Positions 11,641-24,244 of a DNA stretch of 64,000 bases are shown one piece after another (positions within the stretch are counted from its first letter, which is position 1; each line of letters begins with the position of its first letter). The notes under the pieces were generated by a model. The model was not told where the DNA came from. It worked only from the letters and a program-made list of their open reading frames with translations, and made no database searches. The position numbers and the translations under genes were made by a program. This DNA is from Phytoseiulus persimilis (Eukaryota; Arthropoda; Arachnida; Mesostigmata; Phytoseiidae), in assembly GCA_037576195.1 (NCBI GenBank), contig CM075102.1:10354001-10418000 (forward strand), given 5' to 3'.

Positions 11641-13468
11641 CAAGCTGAATATGGTTATCCCCGGTGAGCGCCCTCCCAGGCATCGTACAGGGAGTGTGTC
11701 TACCACTGGGGTTTCGAGATTTCGTTCGCGAACTAGTGTTCAGGGACACTACTCTTTCTTGCGATCGTAGACAACTGATGTCCCGAATTCTCTCCAAAAA
11801 GGAGACGCTTCAGCTCAGCCAGGAGAGCGACACCTCGTGGAATGTTTGTTGAAGCCACGCAAGCGACTGAGTTCAGTGAATAAGACCGAGAACACGCGCG
11901 GTCCCCGGCGACTGATCTCACTGAAACTCGCTGAGACATTGAAACACCGGTAATCGGGAACTGCGTGATGAATTTCGGGAGCCTCAAATCAGATCGTCGG
12001 AGCGGGTTTGAAGGTTGAATCGGCCCTTTTGTGTTGTCGAGCTTCGACAGTCCCCCAGTGGGGATATGTCGGAACCGGAGATTGTCGTTTCGTCGATGAA
12101 TTCCATTCCACAGAAAACATCCCTTTTTTCCGTATTTCGGCTTCCTTAGTAGCCCCAGGTTTGCGTCAAGGTGAGTTTTCCGGCTGTTTTCTCGACAAAG
12201 TATCACGAGGAAGAGGGATTCCAAATACCTTTCTGTCGTAATCCTCTAGCTTGCTGGGTATGAGGATCGAGGTCCACTCACTGCTCGGCGACTCGGTTGA
12301 AACTGAGTGCTCTCGGAGAAGCACGAGGACCCGAACGTCTCCATGGATACGACCCGCTACCCATCAAAACAATGCCAGATTCTGCAAATTTCACAGTTTG
12401 TGGATGCGACTATTCCAGAAATCGAATCGTGGACTCATGAATGCTCCGCTCTTTTTCCCGCTTGCGGTTTGGGGGGACAAAGCACAGAATCCGGAACAGA
12501 TTGAAACCTTCTCCCCGATATTCTCTGATCCAGTTTTTCTTACGAATCCGTTGCTCTATCAGAGGCATATCTCGATCACTCGCGAAAAGCACGCCTCGTT
12601 TCTCTATCCCTCCTAACGAGTTCGGCATCAGGAGACTGCGGTTGTTTTACAGTGAACGAATTTCGCCCATACATGATGCGAGCCAATCGCGGAGCACCTT
12701 TTCGGGTAAGGAGTAAACGAGCTTGATAACCCAACTGGTGCGGACAGAAACCGCGGGACTCCAAGGGACTCCCGACTCAACAAAGGTTTTCATATCGAAA
12801 AATGTTGGGAAACCCCGACGTTACCAACGAACGACGTGGAGCAGTTTCGAATCCCCATGAAATAGAGCGAGACCGGAGCGTTCGTTGACCTCAAAACGTT
12901 CGGATCGGTGATTAAACAGAAGCAAGAGCCGACCAGAACGAACGATTGCAATTTCCGATGAGAGTCTCGGATCCTCTCGAGTTTTCGGTTGCCGCGAAGA
13001 GTGTTTCGAACGAATGCCATGAAGCTGACAGTCGGAAGCCGAAACAACAGCTGGATCCATCGCTACGGGCCACACGTTCGGCTCCGGTGAACAGCCGGTA
13101 GCCGATTGCCAAGACGCCAGGTCCCCCGCGACGCCACAGAGAGAAAACAGCCAGAATCAGGGAGGCTTCTCCTTCCGACATTCATTCCTATTGAGTCGGC
13201 CGATCGATCGATTCCGAACTCGATGGAAATCATTGGAACGGTTCCATCCAATAGCTGATCTGAACACAAGAGGCGGCGGCTCTCGCTCATGGAAAGGTGG
13301 CGTTGGAGAAGCCCGGTCGTGGACACCTGGCAATATCTGGGGTCTTGATGCATCGCGACATTCGCTTCCGAGGATCAGTACCTTGCACATTGGTACTGGT
13401 TTGCTCGGCGGCAATATCAGGAAAAATAATTTCCGCACACCTGTGAACATCAGATTACTAAAACGAAC
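11641..13468. other. Intergenic, little seen
   Basis: The first 200 bases may hold the decayed end of the kinase C-lobe, for example a helix-like stretch near 11790 in another frame. The rest up to the tRNA holds only short frames without recognisable content. Confidence 0.4.
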
Positions 13469-13540
13469 TGCCGTGACCAGGATTCGAACCTGGGTTATTG
13501 CGGCCACAACGCAAGGTACTAACCACTATACGATCACGGC
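13469..13540 (-). tRNA. tRNA-His (GTG)
   Basis: On the minus strand the 72-nt sequence runs from GCCGTGA to TCACGGC plus discriminator A and forms a full cloverleaf. It has a 7-bp acceptor stem, a D-arm containing TAGTGGTTAG, and an anticodon stem TTGCG/CGCAA with loop TTGTGGC, giving anticodon GTG at 13505-13507. The T-arm is CCAGG-TTCGAAT-CCTGG. The sequence is very close to the animal nuclear tRNA-His consensus. No intron is present. The B box GGTTCGAATCC is intact, so it should be transcribed by Pol III. Confidence 0.97.
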
Positions 13541-15275
13541 GTTGCCCGAGGGACGTGTCTAAGTCGCTTTTCAACGAACCAGTCCAAGAATTCGAAAAAT
13601 GCGCCCCTGAAAACTGAGAACTCTCTGCGAGCTGCAGACCTGGGCCACACGGAGCGAATCGTCAGATTGACCTTGCGTCATACCCTAATGTGATTATCAA
13701 GTTTCCAGCTCACAGTTTCGCCGAGCCGAAAGTGAAGTTTTCCAGCGCGGTGCTCCCCAGACCCCGAGTTCTCGACCCCGACTGTTCCCGCTCTTCTGTG
13801 ATCCGGCGCAAACACTCATCATCGCCCCAGAACAAAAAGCTTTTCCCAAGGCACAGAGACAAGTATTCCTCTTTGCAGACTCAGGTTCGGCTTCCTGAAG
13901 GACCAGGATCGGATTCAACCGTCGGCTCTGCTTGGGATGAAACTTTCAACCCGCTTCGATCGAATCGAGAACGTTCCGTCGATTCAGGAAGAAGTATCGG
14001 GATGAGTATACTGTTTTGGGTTGCGAATTAATAGAAAAGGGTCTTCAAGATCTAGAGAGGACAGCCCTCGGCTCGATGAAGCAGAATGGCAGGGCTGGGC
14101 CCCGACTATACTCCTTCCGCATTTCGGCGTTCAGAACCAGCTCCGGGGTACAACCTGTTCCTTGTCAAAAAGCATCAGCCAACGCATCGGCCGTGAAAGG
14201 ACAGAGCTCATTGTTTGGTTCGATTTCATCTCCCAAAGGCTCCTTACAGAATAATGCCCACGAAGGCGTCCTCTGTGGAACTCATCGCCGATCGTTGACT
14301 CCGTGGTGGTTTCACTCTTCGTACGACCTGTTATGAGGTGTCTGATGGCCTCAACATTCTCGCCACTATAGCGAAGAGATGGACTATGTTTGTTATCATT
14401 AGAACTAGAAATTCAGGCATTCATCATTACATTGCTCCGATTCCTGTATCCAGCCGCGGATCCTTGGATTGATGAATAATGAATAATGCCTGAACTTCTC
14501 AGCTCTAGCTATCATCGTTTGACCGGCTGGCTGAGAAACTTGTGAGGCCCAAGAGGGAAGGGATTGAGACCGTAAGAGGCACAGTATAGGGAGCACGAGA
14601 GGCAGAGAATCATATTTCGATAACGAGTAACCTCATTGGGGTCGCGATAATCCCGTCACCGACTTAGAAAACCGAAGTCTGCTGAGTAGCTCCGCTTTCT
14701 CCCGAGGTGAAGCCGTTTCATATCTGACTCGGAGAGCGACGAGTGCATCGAGAACCTGGTGAGCCGGGTGCTCCACTGGACGCAAGAATCCGGTAGCCGA
14801 TTCATACCGGAAAGCGTCCGGAGGTCAGACAATTACCCGGCATCAAGAACAACGAGCCACGAGGAGGAGGCTGGCCTGAGAATTTCATTTCCATGTGAAT
14901 TTCGAGCGGACTCTCAAATGAATGAAGCATCGTTCATTGCCAACCGATTATCTACGCTGAGTTGTCCCGCGTCTTCAAAGTTCGAAGAGAGGGCGAGCAG
15001 CGGATCAATCGGAGTTCTCGTAGTCAAGACAACCAGAGTCTTTCAACGTTGGCCACGTAAGTACGTGCACGAAGCGCGCAGCTGTACGGCAATCTACTGG
15101 TCGAATTTCCGAACGTCAAGCGAAATCAAACCCCCATGAAACCTTACGCGATGGTGCTTCCTTCAACGTAAGTTCGCTGTCTAGGCCATCGACGCAAGCT
15201 GCTCAGGATGAACTATGCCCATAGACTAACCAGGAGCTCTTCATTCGTGGAGGGCTTTTTTCGGGTCTTCCGTAG
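13541..15275. other. Possible 5' part of the membrane-protein gene
   Basis: The next gene on the plus strand must have earlier exons, because its first recognised exon begins inside a codon. Plus-strand frames at 13690-14031 and 14759-15139 are open, but their translations are not convincing and I found no consistent splice chain. Confidence 0.35.
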
Positions 15276-16306
15276 GGAACTTTTTCGTGAAGTCCTTCAA
15301 TACAGGGGAAGCTTATTTGCTGCTGTTGCTAGTGTTCGCATTTGTGGTGAGTTATCGTTTCCATTCTCAGGGCAGACAGAGTCAGAATTGTATACATTTT
15401 CATTGAGAAACCGGCTATCTTGCATGAGGGGCCCTTAGCCTTGTTCCGCCCAATGAAGTGTCGTGGTGTCCGGAGCCACGGCCCCGGACTGATAAGCAAT
15501 TACTTTCAGCTTGTTTACGGGGTCTGCATACGAGGTCGAACATCTGCACCCAAATGGTTCTGTCCTTGTCTTCCCTCTGGGAACTCAGTGAAAGTGCTTC
15601 ATGAACGGGAATCAACCGAAAAAGTTGATACAGCCGCGGAACGTTGTGGATCTGATTCTCCATGGATCATGCCCTTGGAGCCGGCCTCGTCGTGGCCTCC
15701 TTGGCGCAGTCTAGGAACGGAGGCCAAATCATCCGGAGGCCGAGACACTGTTGTTAAAGAAGACCTTGCTCCATCCGCAGATGACGTACGGCCTGGGTTA
15801 TCTGATCATGTGCAAAATATCGCCCAGATACAAAGAAACAATGAACCCTCCGCTGGAACAGGTGCAGGTGCGGAAAAGCGACGATAAGACGGTGAGTCAT
15901 TTCTCTTTCGCATGGCGACAAGAGTGGAACGGCGGATGCGAGCCGCTAGATGGATTAAGGAAAACATGACTCGTTTTCGCAGGAGGACGAGGAAGCCGAG
16001 GAGGAGACTGGTGGAGCAGACGGAGAAGAGGGTGTTAGAGACGATCTCAACGAGAAGGACGATGAAGAAACAGCAGAAGACCGAAGTGGCGATGTGGTTC
16101 GAGACTCGCGCGATGATGAGCAGGTCCTCGGAAAGACCGAAGGCGGAACTCTCCGCCAGTCGAGTCGCACGGATAGCCTCCGGAAACGTAACGCTCCACT
16201 CAGAAAGTCTGAGAAGCCGACGGATGCACCAGAAGAAGAGGAGGAAGAGGAAATGGAAATCAGCCCTCTATTAGAGGATGTAACTGAGCCCAAGAAGAAG
16301 AAATAG
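15276..16306 (+). CDS. 3' part of an ER-type membrane protein, unidentified
   Basis: Three in-phase exons are 15276-15346, 15715-15891 and 15983-16306. Each has a good acceptor (CTTCCGTAG, CGCAGTCTAG, TTTTCGCAG) and the first two have GTGAGT donors. Exon 1 encodes FNTGEAYLLLLLVFAFV, a likely transmembrane segment. Exon 2 has a second hydrophobic stretch, MTYGLGYLIMCKI, then a polar linker. The last exon is a strongly acidic cytosolic-type tail (many Glu/Asp, then EEEEEEEMEISPLLED) ending in lysines, EPKKKK. Lysines at -3 and -4 fit the dilysine ER-retrieval signal of type I membrane proteins (established knowledge). The 5' end is missing and I cannot name the family. A poly(A) signal follows at 16682. 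Confidence 0.65.
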
Positions 16307-16988
16307 TAGTAAACCTCTACATGCAAGAACATTGGAGAACATCCCCACGGAGGACGGTTCCATCCAAGCGATATTCACAACGAACAACGGTTCCTAAGAC
16401 TCTGAGCTCGTGTGAGCCTCGTACCAACCTAGCTCGTTCTGACATTTCTCAGCTGATTGCACTCATGGGCACGAGTTCCCAGAGCGAGACGACACAAATT
16501 GAGAAATTTCCCTCCTCCTCGGTGAACTTGGTGAGGGATGAGCCATTCATACTCGTTGTGAACAAGTTACCGTTGAGAGATCAAACAAAGCTCAAGATCG
16601 ATGGAGTAGAGCCTTCAACTTTGCATTTATATACTGGAGCAATATACAAATTAATTCGGAGGAATCTCATGGGAGGACCTCAATAAATATCTTCTATGAT
16701 GCAGCCTGTCGTCGACTCACTTGTCGCCTCTCGAACTGCTTGATCATGTACAAGCGCGTTTCCTTCGGCTTCGACCGTTAAAATGAAGGCTGCCGTTTCG
16801 TCTGTGAGATTTCCATGCCAGCAGCGATGATGTGGTCCTCCGACTTGCTCGCCATCAGCGTCGTGGTTGCGATCGCCAATGATCGTCGATGCGGGCGAAT
16901 CGACGATTCTCAGCCGATTATTCGATGCCGCTCCTCGGGATTCATGCGAAACGCGCTCTCATGTCCCGGGACGAGCATCCTCTCACTT
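16307..16988. other. Convergent 3' flank between two genes
   Basis: This 680-nt stretch separates the stops of the plus-strand membrane-protein gene and minus-strand YLPM1, and should hold both 3' UTRs. I see no other gene here. Confidence 0.6.
16682..16687 (+). terminator. Poly(A) signal AATAAA
   Basis: A plus-strand AATAAA lies about 375 nt after the membrane-protein stop and before the convergent YLPM1 3' end. It is the only canonical signal between the two genes on this strand. Confidence 0.5.
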
Positions 16989-19900
16989 TCAGAAATACTT
17001 CGTTTGAGTCAAAGCACTAGACTCTTCTTTGTGCGGATCTGTGAAAGCGGTCCAATCCGTCTGGCCTACGACGAAGCCTATCGCCTTCGCGCGGTCGATC
17101 CGTTTGCGCTCCTCTATGTCAGCCCAACGAACTCGTTTTTTTCCGCTCGTTGCTCGCGACTCGTAGTCGTCTGTCACGGTGAGGAATTCATCCATTGTCT
17201 TCACTGCATGACTCTTTTTGATCCCATCCAAGCGCACTGAGGAGGGAAATAATGACCTTTCAACGATTGAAGGAGCCGCGTTCGATTGGCTCTAGAACTG
17301 TGCTGTTCGGAGACAGCTGACTCAGAAGCGGAACAAATAACAGAATTGGTCCGGCATCACGCCAAAGCAGTCTCAAAAACTTACAGAGTTTCTCTTCAGT
17401 TCGTTCCATTTTCTCCCATTTACTTGGAACCAGAATTGCTTCCCCTTCACAGGACTCTTCAGCATTCGCGTGGCCGGAGAGAGAAGTAGTGTCAGGTTCG
17501 TCAGACTGTTGGGCGACGTCCATCTCAACTTCTTGGATATCTTCTTCATCCTTGAACAAGGCCTCAGGATCCAAAGCCGTGAAAGCCCCAGTGAGTTCTT
17601 CCCACTCGGCTTTCATCTGTTCTCGAAACGAATCGAGAAGAGCAAGAAAGTGCTGGATTAGTACAGCGGCGCTTTTCATTGATGGAGGGAATGCGATTCT
17701 TGAAATCGACAAAACGGTCATCACCTTCTGAACACTCTCCAAAAGTCGGTTATGAATATTCCGCTTGAAACACAGCTCAGGATCATCCACCCCGGTTTCC
17801 ATTACGAAAGGAGTGTACGAATGTTCCGAGGCGGCTTTGACGAATGTCTCCACATCCGACAACCTGACATTTGGTGCGTCGACGACTAACACGTCGAAAT
17901 GCCGCGCCTCCAGTTGCTTCATAAATGCCTTCGCAAGAGCCGCTTGGTAACTGATTTCCATCCCGGCATCGAACTCATATTTCATACCCTGTAGGGATAA
18001 AATGAATCGCGAGTCATTCCGCTGCCCAGACGAATTAATTATCATCAAAGTTTTCGCTCGAGAGATTTGAGGAGCTCAGCATGGACCTTACCTTTTGGAC
18101 CTTCTTCCCCGTCGGAGTTTCAACCTCGACGTCACCTTCGACCAGAAAATAATCATCGATAGATAGAACTCGGAGTTCGCCAGATCCGTGTTGCGCTTCA
18201 AGGTCTTTCATGAGCTTGGCCAAGCGACTTTTCCCCGATCCGGGGAGCCCCCGCAGGATTATCGCTGTTCTTATTGGCCTCGATTTTCGTCCGGGGTCGA
18301 GAAAGATTTCAGCGGCTGATCGCGTTTGAGGCTTCTCGGGAGTGGTGTCCGGTCTGCAGTTCAAGGTTCTGCAATGGCAATACCCTTTCGTCACTGTGGG
18401 AATAGAGGAATGGAGGATTTGGGAGCCGGCGAGACACCCACCAGCGAGAGATGCTTATTTTTAAACCATTTGTCATGTCTGGCGATTGAGCTTCCCTACC
18501 TTCGTTGTGCCTGACTCGGGGGGGATAAACTACGTCTTCGAGAGAAGAGACTTCTGGAGTTATGAGCTGGTCTGAAAGCGGTACAGGAAATCACTGATAA
18601 ACTGCGAGGATTCTGTTCCGGATCTGGGCGTCGGATCAGAAGCGTCGCCATACCAACTGCTGGCAGCATCGCAAACAAGCCCAGCAGCTAAAATGGACCA
18701 GCGATAGGGAATCACGCTCCCGGACCCATATCGGCTGCTCCCAGAATAATGTCCCGAGACTGCGAGACTTGAACGAATACCCCGTTAGCGTCGGTACCTT
18801 TCACAGGTGTTTCGAGTGATGTCCTCGGAATGGGCTGCCGCATTTTTCGTTCGATGATCGTTGTCGCGAGGGTGGCCGTACTCGAAAACTGCAACAGATG
18901 CCTTTAAGTACAGAGAAACGATATTGATGAATCAAAACAATAAGCGAATTATTACCAAAATTCGAACATTTATTTTTGTTTTCGATTTCATATTACAGAT
19001 CGAATTCCCACAGAAAGTGACCTAATAATTAAATTAGTCTCGAGATTGACATGCCCTCGTCAGAGTCCAAGTAGGGAATTTTCTTTGTTTGAGAAGCGTT
19101 CGGAAAGAAGTCGGAAAATCGAGATGGCTGGAACCGTGAGTTCGTGGACATGAACTCGAACGAGATCCTCAGAAAAAGAAGTCTCAACGTCGAGTTACGT
19201 CTTCTAGGAATCGTAAGACTGTATTTGTGTCAAACATCGGAGCACATGACTTGTATTCAACATTTGATTTCAGAGAACTTGGATACATCGGAGAGCATTC
19301 CTGTTTACAAACGCTTCGGGAGAGACGGAGCAAATCGCAACGAAACTCAATCAATTTACTTATTACGTGCTTCGTCTCTCCAGTCGAAACGAACTCATTC
19401 TTCGAAAATTTCTCACGGGGAGCACTCACCTAGAGTATCGCTGTTTCTCGAAGTCGCTGGCCCCCTGTCACCCTTTGTTCCATCATACAAGTCAAACCCT
19501 TTCAAAATATAACATGCTACACAATGTGTTGCTCAATCTGTCCATTGGTTTTTCCACACTATTCCCTAAATTCGTTCTCCATCTAAATCTTCCTAGACCT
19601 CCTTTCGGCTATCCAATTGCGTGTTTGCTCGTTTGAGAGAAAGAATCGCTATCGACGATGTTGACATCGCGAACTTGTTGAATACCAGCCACTACTGAAC
19701 AGGAAGCTGCTTGCCATTCAATTTTCATGGCATACAAGAACGGCGCCAGGAGCGAGTTGATGAGGTTTCCGTATATTATTTTTCTGCTGCCAGAATTTAT
19801 TGACATCAGAAACATCGCGTTAAGAGAAGACGATTCTAGCAACGACAAGAACAGCAGCTGCTATAGAATTTTGGATTCTGTGTTGCTTCGTGATTCACAG

Positions 19901-22358
19901 TCCTGGAAACTTTCTGTACATAAGAACTCCGAGTGAGAAAGAGAAGAGAAAATATGACGGAGAATTCACATGTGTGTGTGAGTTGTTGATCTATTCCTCT
20001 CCGTTCGCAGGGAAATACAACATCCTTCATTCCCTAGATTTGTATGATTCCGATTTTGCATTTTTAACCTCAGCGATCTTCAGGACGACGACAACGGAAA
20101 CGAACGAGCTCGAACGAGCGTGAGAAGAGACTGGTCTCGACTACGAGGGAAACGTCTCGCCGAAAGATGATAATCTCCTTCATCTACTGAGGAGCATGTG
20201 ATGAAGACATTCACGGCGGTCAAGATTAGAAATTATAGCCGATCAAGCTCTCAGAACGCGCGCACTCGCCCGCTGCCTCGTTCGCTCGTTGAGTCGCTTG
20301 GTTTAGTCGTGAATGACCATTCGATGCCCCGCCCATGCCGGAACGGCTCATGATGGCAATCTGGACACTCGGTCAACGAAATTAGGATGTAGTTATATTA
20401 CAAATCAAATTTACAAATTCGCCGTTTCATATTCTTCTTGGCTGGTTTTCCGCCTACTTACTGGCGGCAGACTCTTCGTCAGGGGAGTTGGATTCGTCTT
20501 TCCTCGCGTCGGTTCCGGGGGGTCCGGCTGCCCCAGGTCCACCCCCTCCGGGTGGCCCTCCACCGCGGCCCCTGCCTCGGAACGGGGGTCCTCCACGACC
20601 GCCGCGCATGCCTCCTCGCATCATCATCATTCCTGGCGGGCCGCCCCTGCCTGGTCCCATGCCCCGCATCCCACCGCGGCCGCCGCGCATCGGAGGACCG
20701 TCGCTGAACCTACGGATTTGGTAAAGCAGAGGTCAAGACGAGCTATAGGGAACAATTGGAGTAATGTCAGGCTTCTGGATATAGAGGGCACGCATTCCGT
20801 TCCCGATCGCCACAGTTCTCCGAGGCTTTTGAAATCTCGAAAGGTCTGATCAGATAAAGGTTTCCCGGCTCTCATTTCCGGACCGGAACTTGCCAGCTAG
20901 GATTCGTAATAGGGATTTCAGTTACGCGTAATGATCAAGAGTCTTACCCAGGCGGACCGTTCATCCATGGAGGCATCGGACCATCCATAAAGGAGGGTGG
21001 GCCACCGAAGTCGTCGTTCGGCCCTCCAGATCCACCCATGGGACCTCCACCGCGGCCGCCTCGTCCTCGCATGAAGTTTGGAGGACCTCCCCGACCTCGG
21101 AAGCCACCGTCGAACGGCATCGGTCCGTCACCGTTGGGGCCCCCCGGGCCTCCACCACGACCTCTCATACCGAAAGGACCACCTCTCATTGGTGGGCCGC
21201 CACGACCCGGAGGTCCGTCACCTGGCGGCATGCCACCTCTTCCCATCATCCCACCGCGCATCGGACCGTCGATATCGCCGCCCCCTCCTCTTCCCATCAT
21301 CCCTGGGCCTCCGCGCATCATCCCGCCTCGACCCATCGGGGGAGGACCTCCACGCCCACGAGGAGGACCATCCCAGGGACCTTTGCGATCGTCGAAGTCG
21401 TCGAAGCGAGATTTTTTCGCTTCCACCTGGCCGCCGTCCAGATCATCGTTGGGTCTCCGCATCCCACCGAAGCCTCCTCCGCGACCTCCAGGGCCTCCCG
21501 GACCTCCAGGTCCACCCGAGCCACCGAAAGGTCCACTGAAACCTCCTCGGGGTCCACTACGCGACGAAATCGATGAGGGTGGCATCCCAGCCATGGCGAT
21601 CAGCTTCTCCTGCAAGCCCAGAGGGGCATCTGGTTGTCCATCGCTTCGGCTGGCACCGATAGGTCGTCCCAGCGGTTCTTTATTTGCATTTCCCGATCGG
21701 TCCTCGTCAGCATCGGTGAAACGGGATCTCCTCACGCCACCCCTGAAATCATTCGGCTTCAGTTCCATGTGTGCTCTCATCACACCAAGAAACGTGCAGT
21801 CGGAGACATTTTCTCCTCCCGTGAGCATTCGAACCGAAAAGGAAAACCCAACTTACCGCTCTCGATCATCTCTGCGGCCGAAACGGTCGTCCTCGCGATC
21901 CCGATCGCCGCCTCCTGGTCCTCTCTCGTCGAATCGGGGCGGACGTTCTTTATCCGAGAATCTTGATCCTCCACCCTCGAATCGAAAACCGTTTCTATCT
22001 CCGCGATTATTCAAGCCCCCGCCGCCACCTCTTGCGCCAAGGCGACGATCGCCGTCGCGGTCGAATCGTGCGTCAGGCCTGGAGTCGAATCTACGATCGC
22101 CATCTCGTCCACCTTGAAATCGGTTCGGAGACCTCTCTCTGGCTGACCCGTTGCCGGTCGAGTCTCTTTGGTTCCAGGGTCTCCCCTTATTGTCATCGTT
22201 GAGACGTTGCTGCCAGGGCTGTTGTTTCTCAGGCTGCTGGTATGCCCCAGTGTTGTCCTGAGGTGGATAGGCGCTTTGTTGAGCTGCCCAGGGAGAGACT
22301 TGCTGTCCGCTCTGCGGGGCCCACTGAGCTTGCGGAGGCTGTTGTTGCGATTGTTGCG

Positions 22359-22392
<34 letters not shown>

Positions 22393-23191
22393 CTGCATCC
22401 CATTCAATGTGGGTGGAACCGGTGGCGCGTGTAACGGAGGCCATTGGGTCGAAGCAGCTGCAGCCGCTGCCGCCTGCGCAGCTGCAGCCGCGTGTTGCTG
22501 CTTCAACTGTTCTTTTCGTTGAAGTAGAGTCTGTCTTAACGTACTGGCTTGCTGCACGAAACTATTGTATGCGTCCCTGTCGGGATGATTCCGATTCTCG
22601 TCGAGCCATTTGTTGTAATTGCTCTCCCATTCGTCGAACTGGCGCTGAAACGTTTCCAGACTCTCGGTTGGCGCCATTTGTTGTGGATATGAGCTCCACG
22701 CAGCTGCCCCAGTGGGTGCAGCGCTCTGTGTCTGGTATCCTTGCCATTGCTGTTGAGCGTATTGAGCCCATGCTTGTTGCCAGACCGCACTCGCCGCCGA
22801 ATTCGAATCCGTAGTTGCAGCTGCAGTGGCTACGGCAGCAGCAGCAGCAGCTTGCGGCTGTGCTTGCGGGGTTTGATTTTGAGGCCACTGGGCGCTGGTT
22901 GCAGTTGATTGAGTCCAGGGTTGGTAGCCCGGTTGAGTGCCCTGCGCCGCGCCACCTGAGAAAACGATTGAATGAGCTGTGATTGGAAGTTTGGGTCGGA
23001 TCGGGATCGGGGTTCTCCGCGAGCAGAATGTCTGCGCTGGAGAAAAGGCGGAAAATGGACACTTGTTGACCTCAGGTGAGGCCCGAGGAATCGGCATTCG
23101 GACCGAGATCCAGAACGAGACCATGGACCGAACTCACATAAAAAGTGTGGCCGTAAACGCTAAGCTTACCGGAGGCAGTGTAGCCGTACAT
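16989..23191 (-). CDS. YLPM1: YLP motif-containing protein 1 (ZAP3) orthologue
   Basis: YLPM1 is a nuclear RNA-associated protein with a C-terminal P-loop kinase-like fold, linked to protein phosphatase 1 and telomerase regulation in mammals. Eight exons join in phase: 23191-23170, 22955-21857, 21742-20948, 20709-20462, 18888-18798, 18368-18092, 17988-17385 and 17236-16989 (1127 aa, starting MYGYTASG). The second exon is Gln/Ala-rich with a 12-Gln run (22360-22395) and a conserved helix FQRQFDEWESNYNKWLDE. Next come an Arg/Asp-rich part and an RGG/GPM-rich part. The short exon 18888-18798 supplies EYGHPRD, as in vertebrate YLPM1 (DYGHGRD). Walker A is GLPGSGKS (about residues 792-799), then VLSIDDYFLVEGD. 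The C-terminus keeps SGKKRVRWADIEERK and AIGFVVGQTDW and ends TKYF, matching the vertebrate end closely. The acceptor of the sixth exon could instead be at 18353. Far shorter than the ~2,000-residue vertebrate protein. Confidence 0.95.
18889..20461 (-). other. Large YLPM1 intron
   Basis: This is a 1.57-kb intron between the RGG-rich exon (donor GTAAGT at 20461) and the EYGHPRD exon (acceptor ...TCTGTTGCAG). Other YLPM1 introns are about 100-240 nt. It is AT-richer than its flanks (19.0-20.1 kb) and shows no coding frame with recognisable content. Confidence 0.75.
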
Positions 23192-24244
23192 GGCGGCTTC
23201 AACAACGAGGATCGACTTTCCTACAACTCCGCTCCCGATCAACGACGATTACGGATGATGATTTCACAGGTCGTCTCTCCGACTCGTATGCCCTGCCGCT
23301 TTTCGCATCACCGTAGAACTCAGAACGCGGAAATTATCAAATTGTTGGAATGTAAACCTCGTCGACGGCACACAACCACCATGATATTCGACGGGAGGCA
23401 AACACAGCGCGTCCTCTCAAAATGCCGGCTGCTGCTAACGGGGTCGTCTTTAAGCGAGAGGCGCCGTGTTTGAACCAGGCACATCGAGTCCTATCATGCG
23501 CGTCTCGAGACTCTGCCTCCGTGACAGAGGCATCTTCTCTCTTTCATTGATGAAAAAAAAACCTTGGCTCGGTTGGATTCTCTCAAACCGACTCATGGCG
23601 CAGAGCGCATGTCGATAGACAATGCCAAACGGAAATTGCAGGATCGGTTCTCTCCGAAAGGATTGGTGGGCCGATAGGAGGTCGTAGTTCCACGTCATTT
23701 GCGGCGCAAATCAGACAGAAGAGTCGAAGATCGCTTCCAAATTATGTATCGGGGAGGGAACGCTCCAAGGATGCGCTGCAGACCTCATTCCGCAGAAATG
23801 TTCCTCCGACGGAGTGAGTGGCCGGTGGCGGTATCCTGGCAACGCCGCGAATCTCACAACTCCGTGGTAGACTCATGCGTAATCTACTGATCCCATGTGA
23901 TCCTCAGATCACACCGCAAGGAACCCTAAAATGCCACTGGAGGTAACTCTGAGATGAGACCGCCGATATCAGCTTTGCCGAGAGTCTCTACTGAGCGCTG
24001 TGGAGAGCTGAAACGAAAGGGAGCCATCACCGACGAGCCTTGACCACCAAATCGTGTAGCAGTCGTAATGATGAGCTGGTGGGGTTTGTGTCGGCACCCA
24101 GCCTCAGTCGGCTCCAGGTGAATGTGAGTGAGGAGTGAGGAGCTCACATATTCCAATTAAAGTTTCTACACACAGGAAAACTGAGAGAAAAGGGAGAACG
24201 GACATCGTGCTTCAGGCTCGTTTGGATTCAGCCCTTTGGCCGAG
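23192..24244. promoter_or_regulatory. Divergent promoter region, YLPM1 / TMEM107
   Basis: The two genes start head to head 1.05 kb apart, so their promoters must lie here unless a further 5' exon exists. I see no TATA box in a convincing position on either side. The open frames present are short and unconvincing. Confidence 0.5.

Noticed and set aside
21038-22117. 359-codon plus-strand open frame, Pro/Arg-rich
   Set aside because: It is the antisense of the RGG- and Arg-rich YLPM1 exons. Those exons join in phase with conserved YLPM1 parts, so this frame is a composition shadow.
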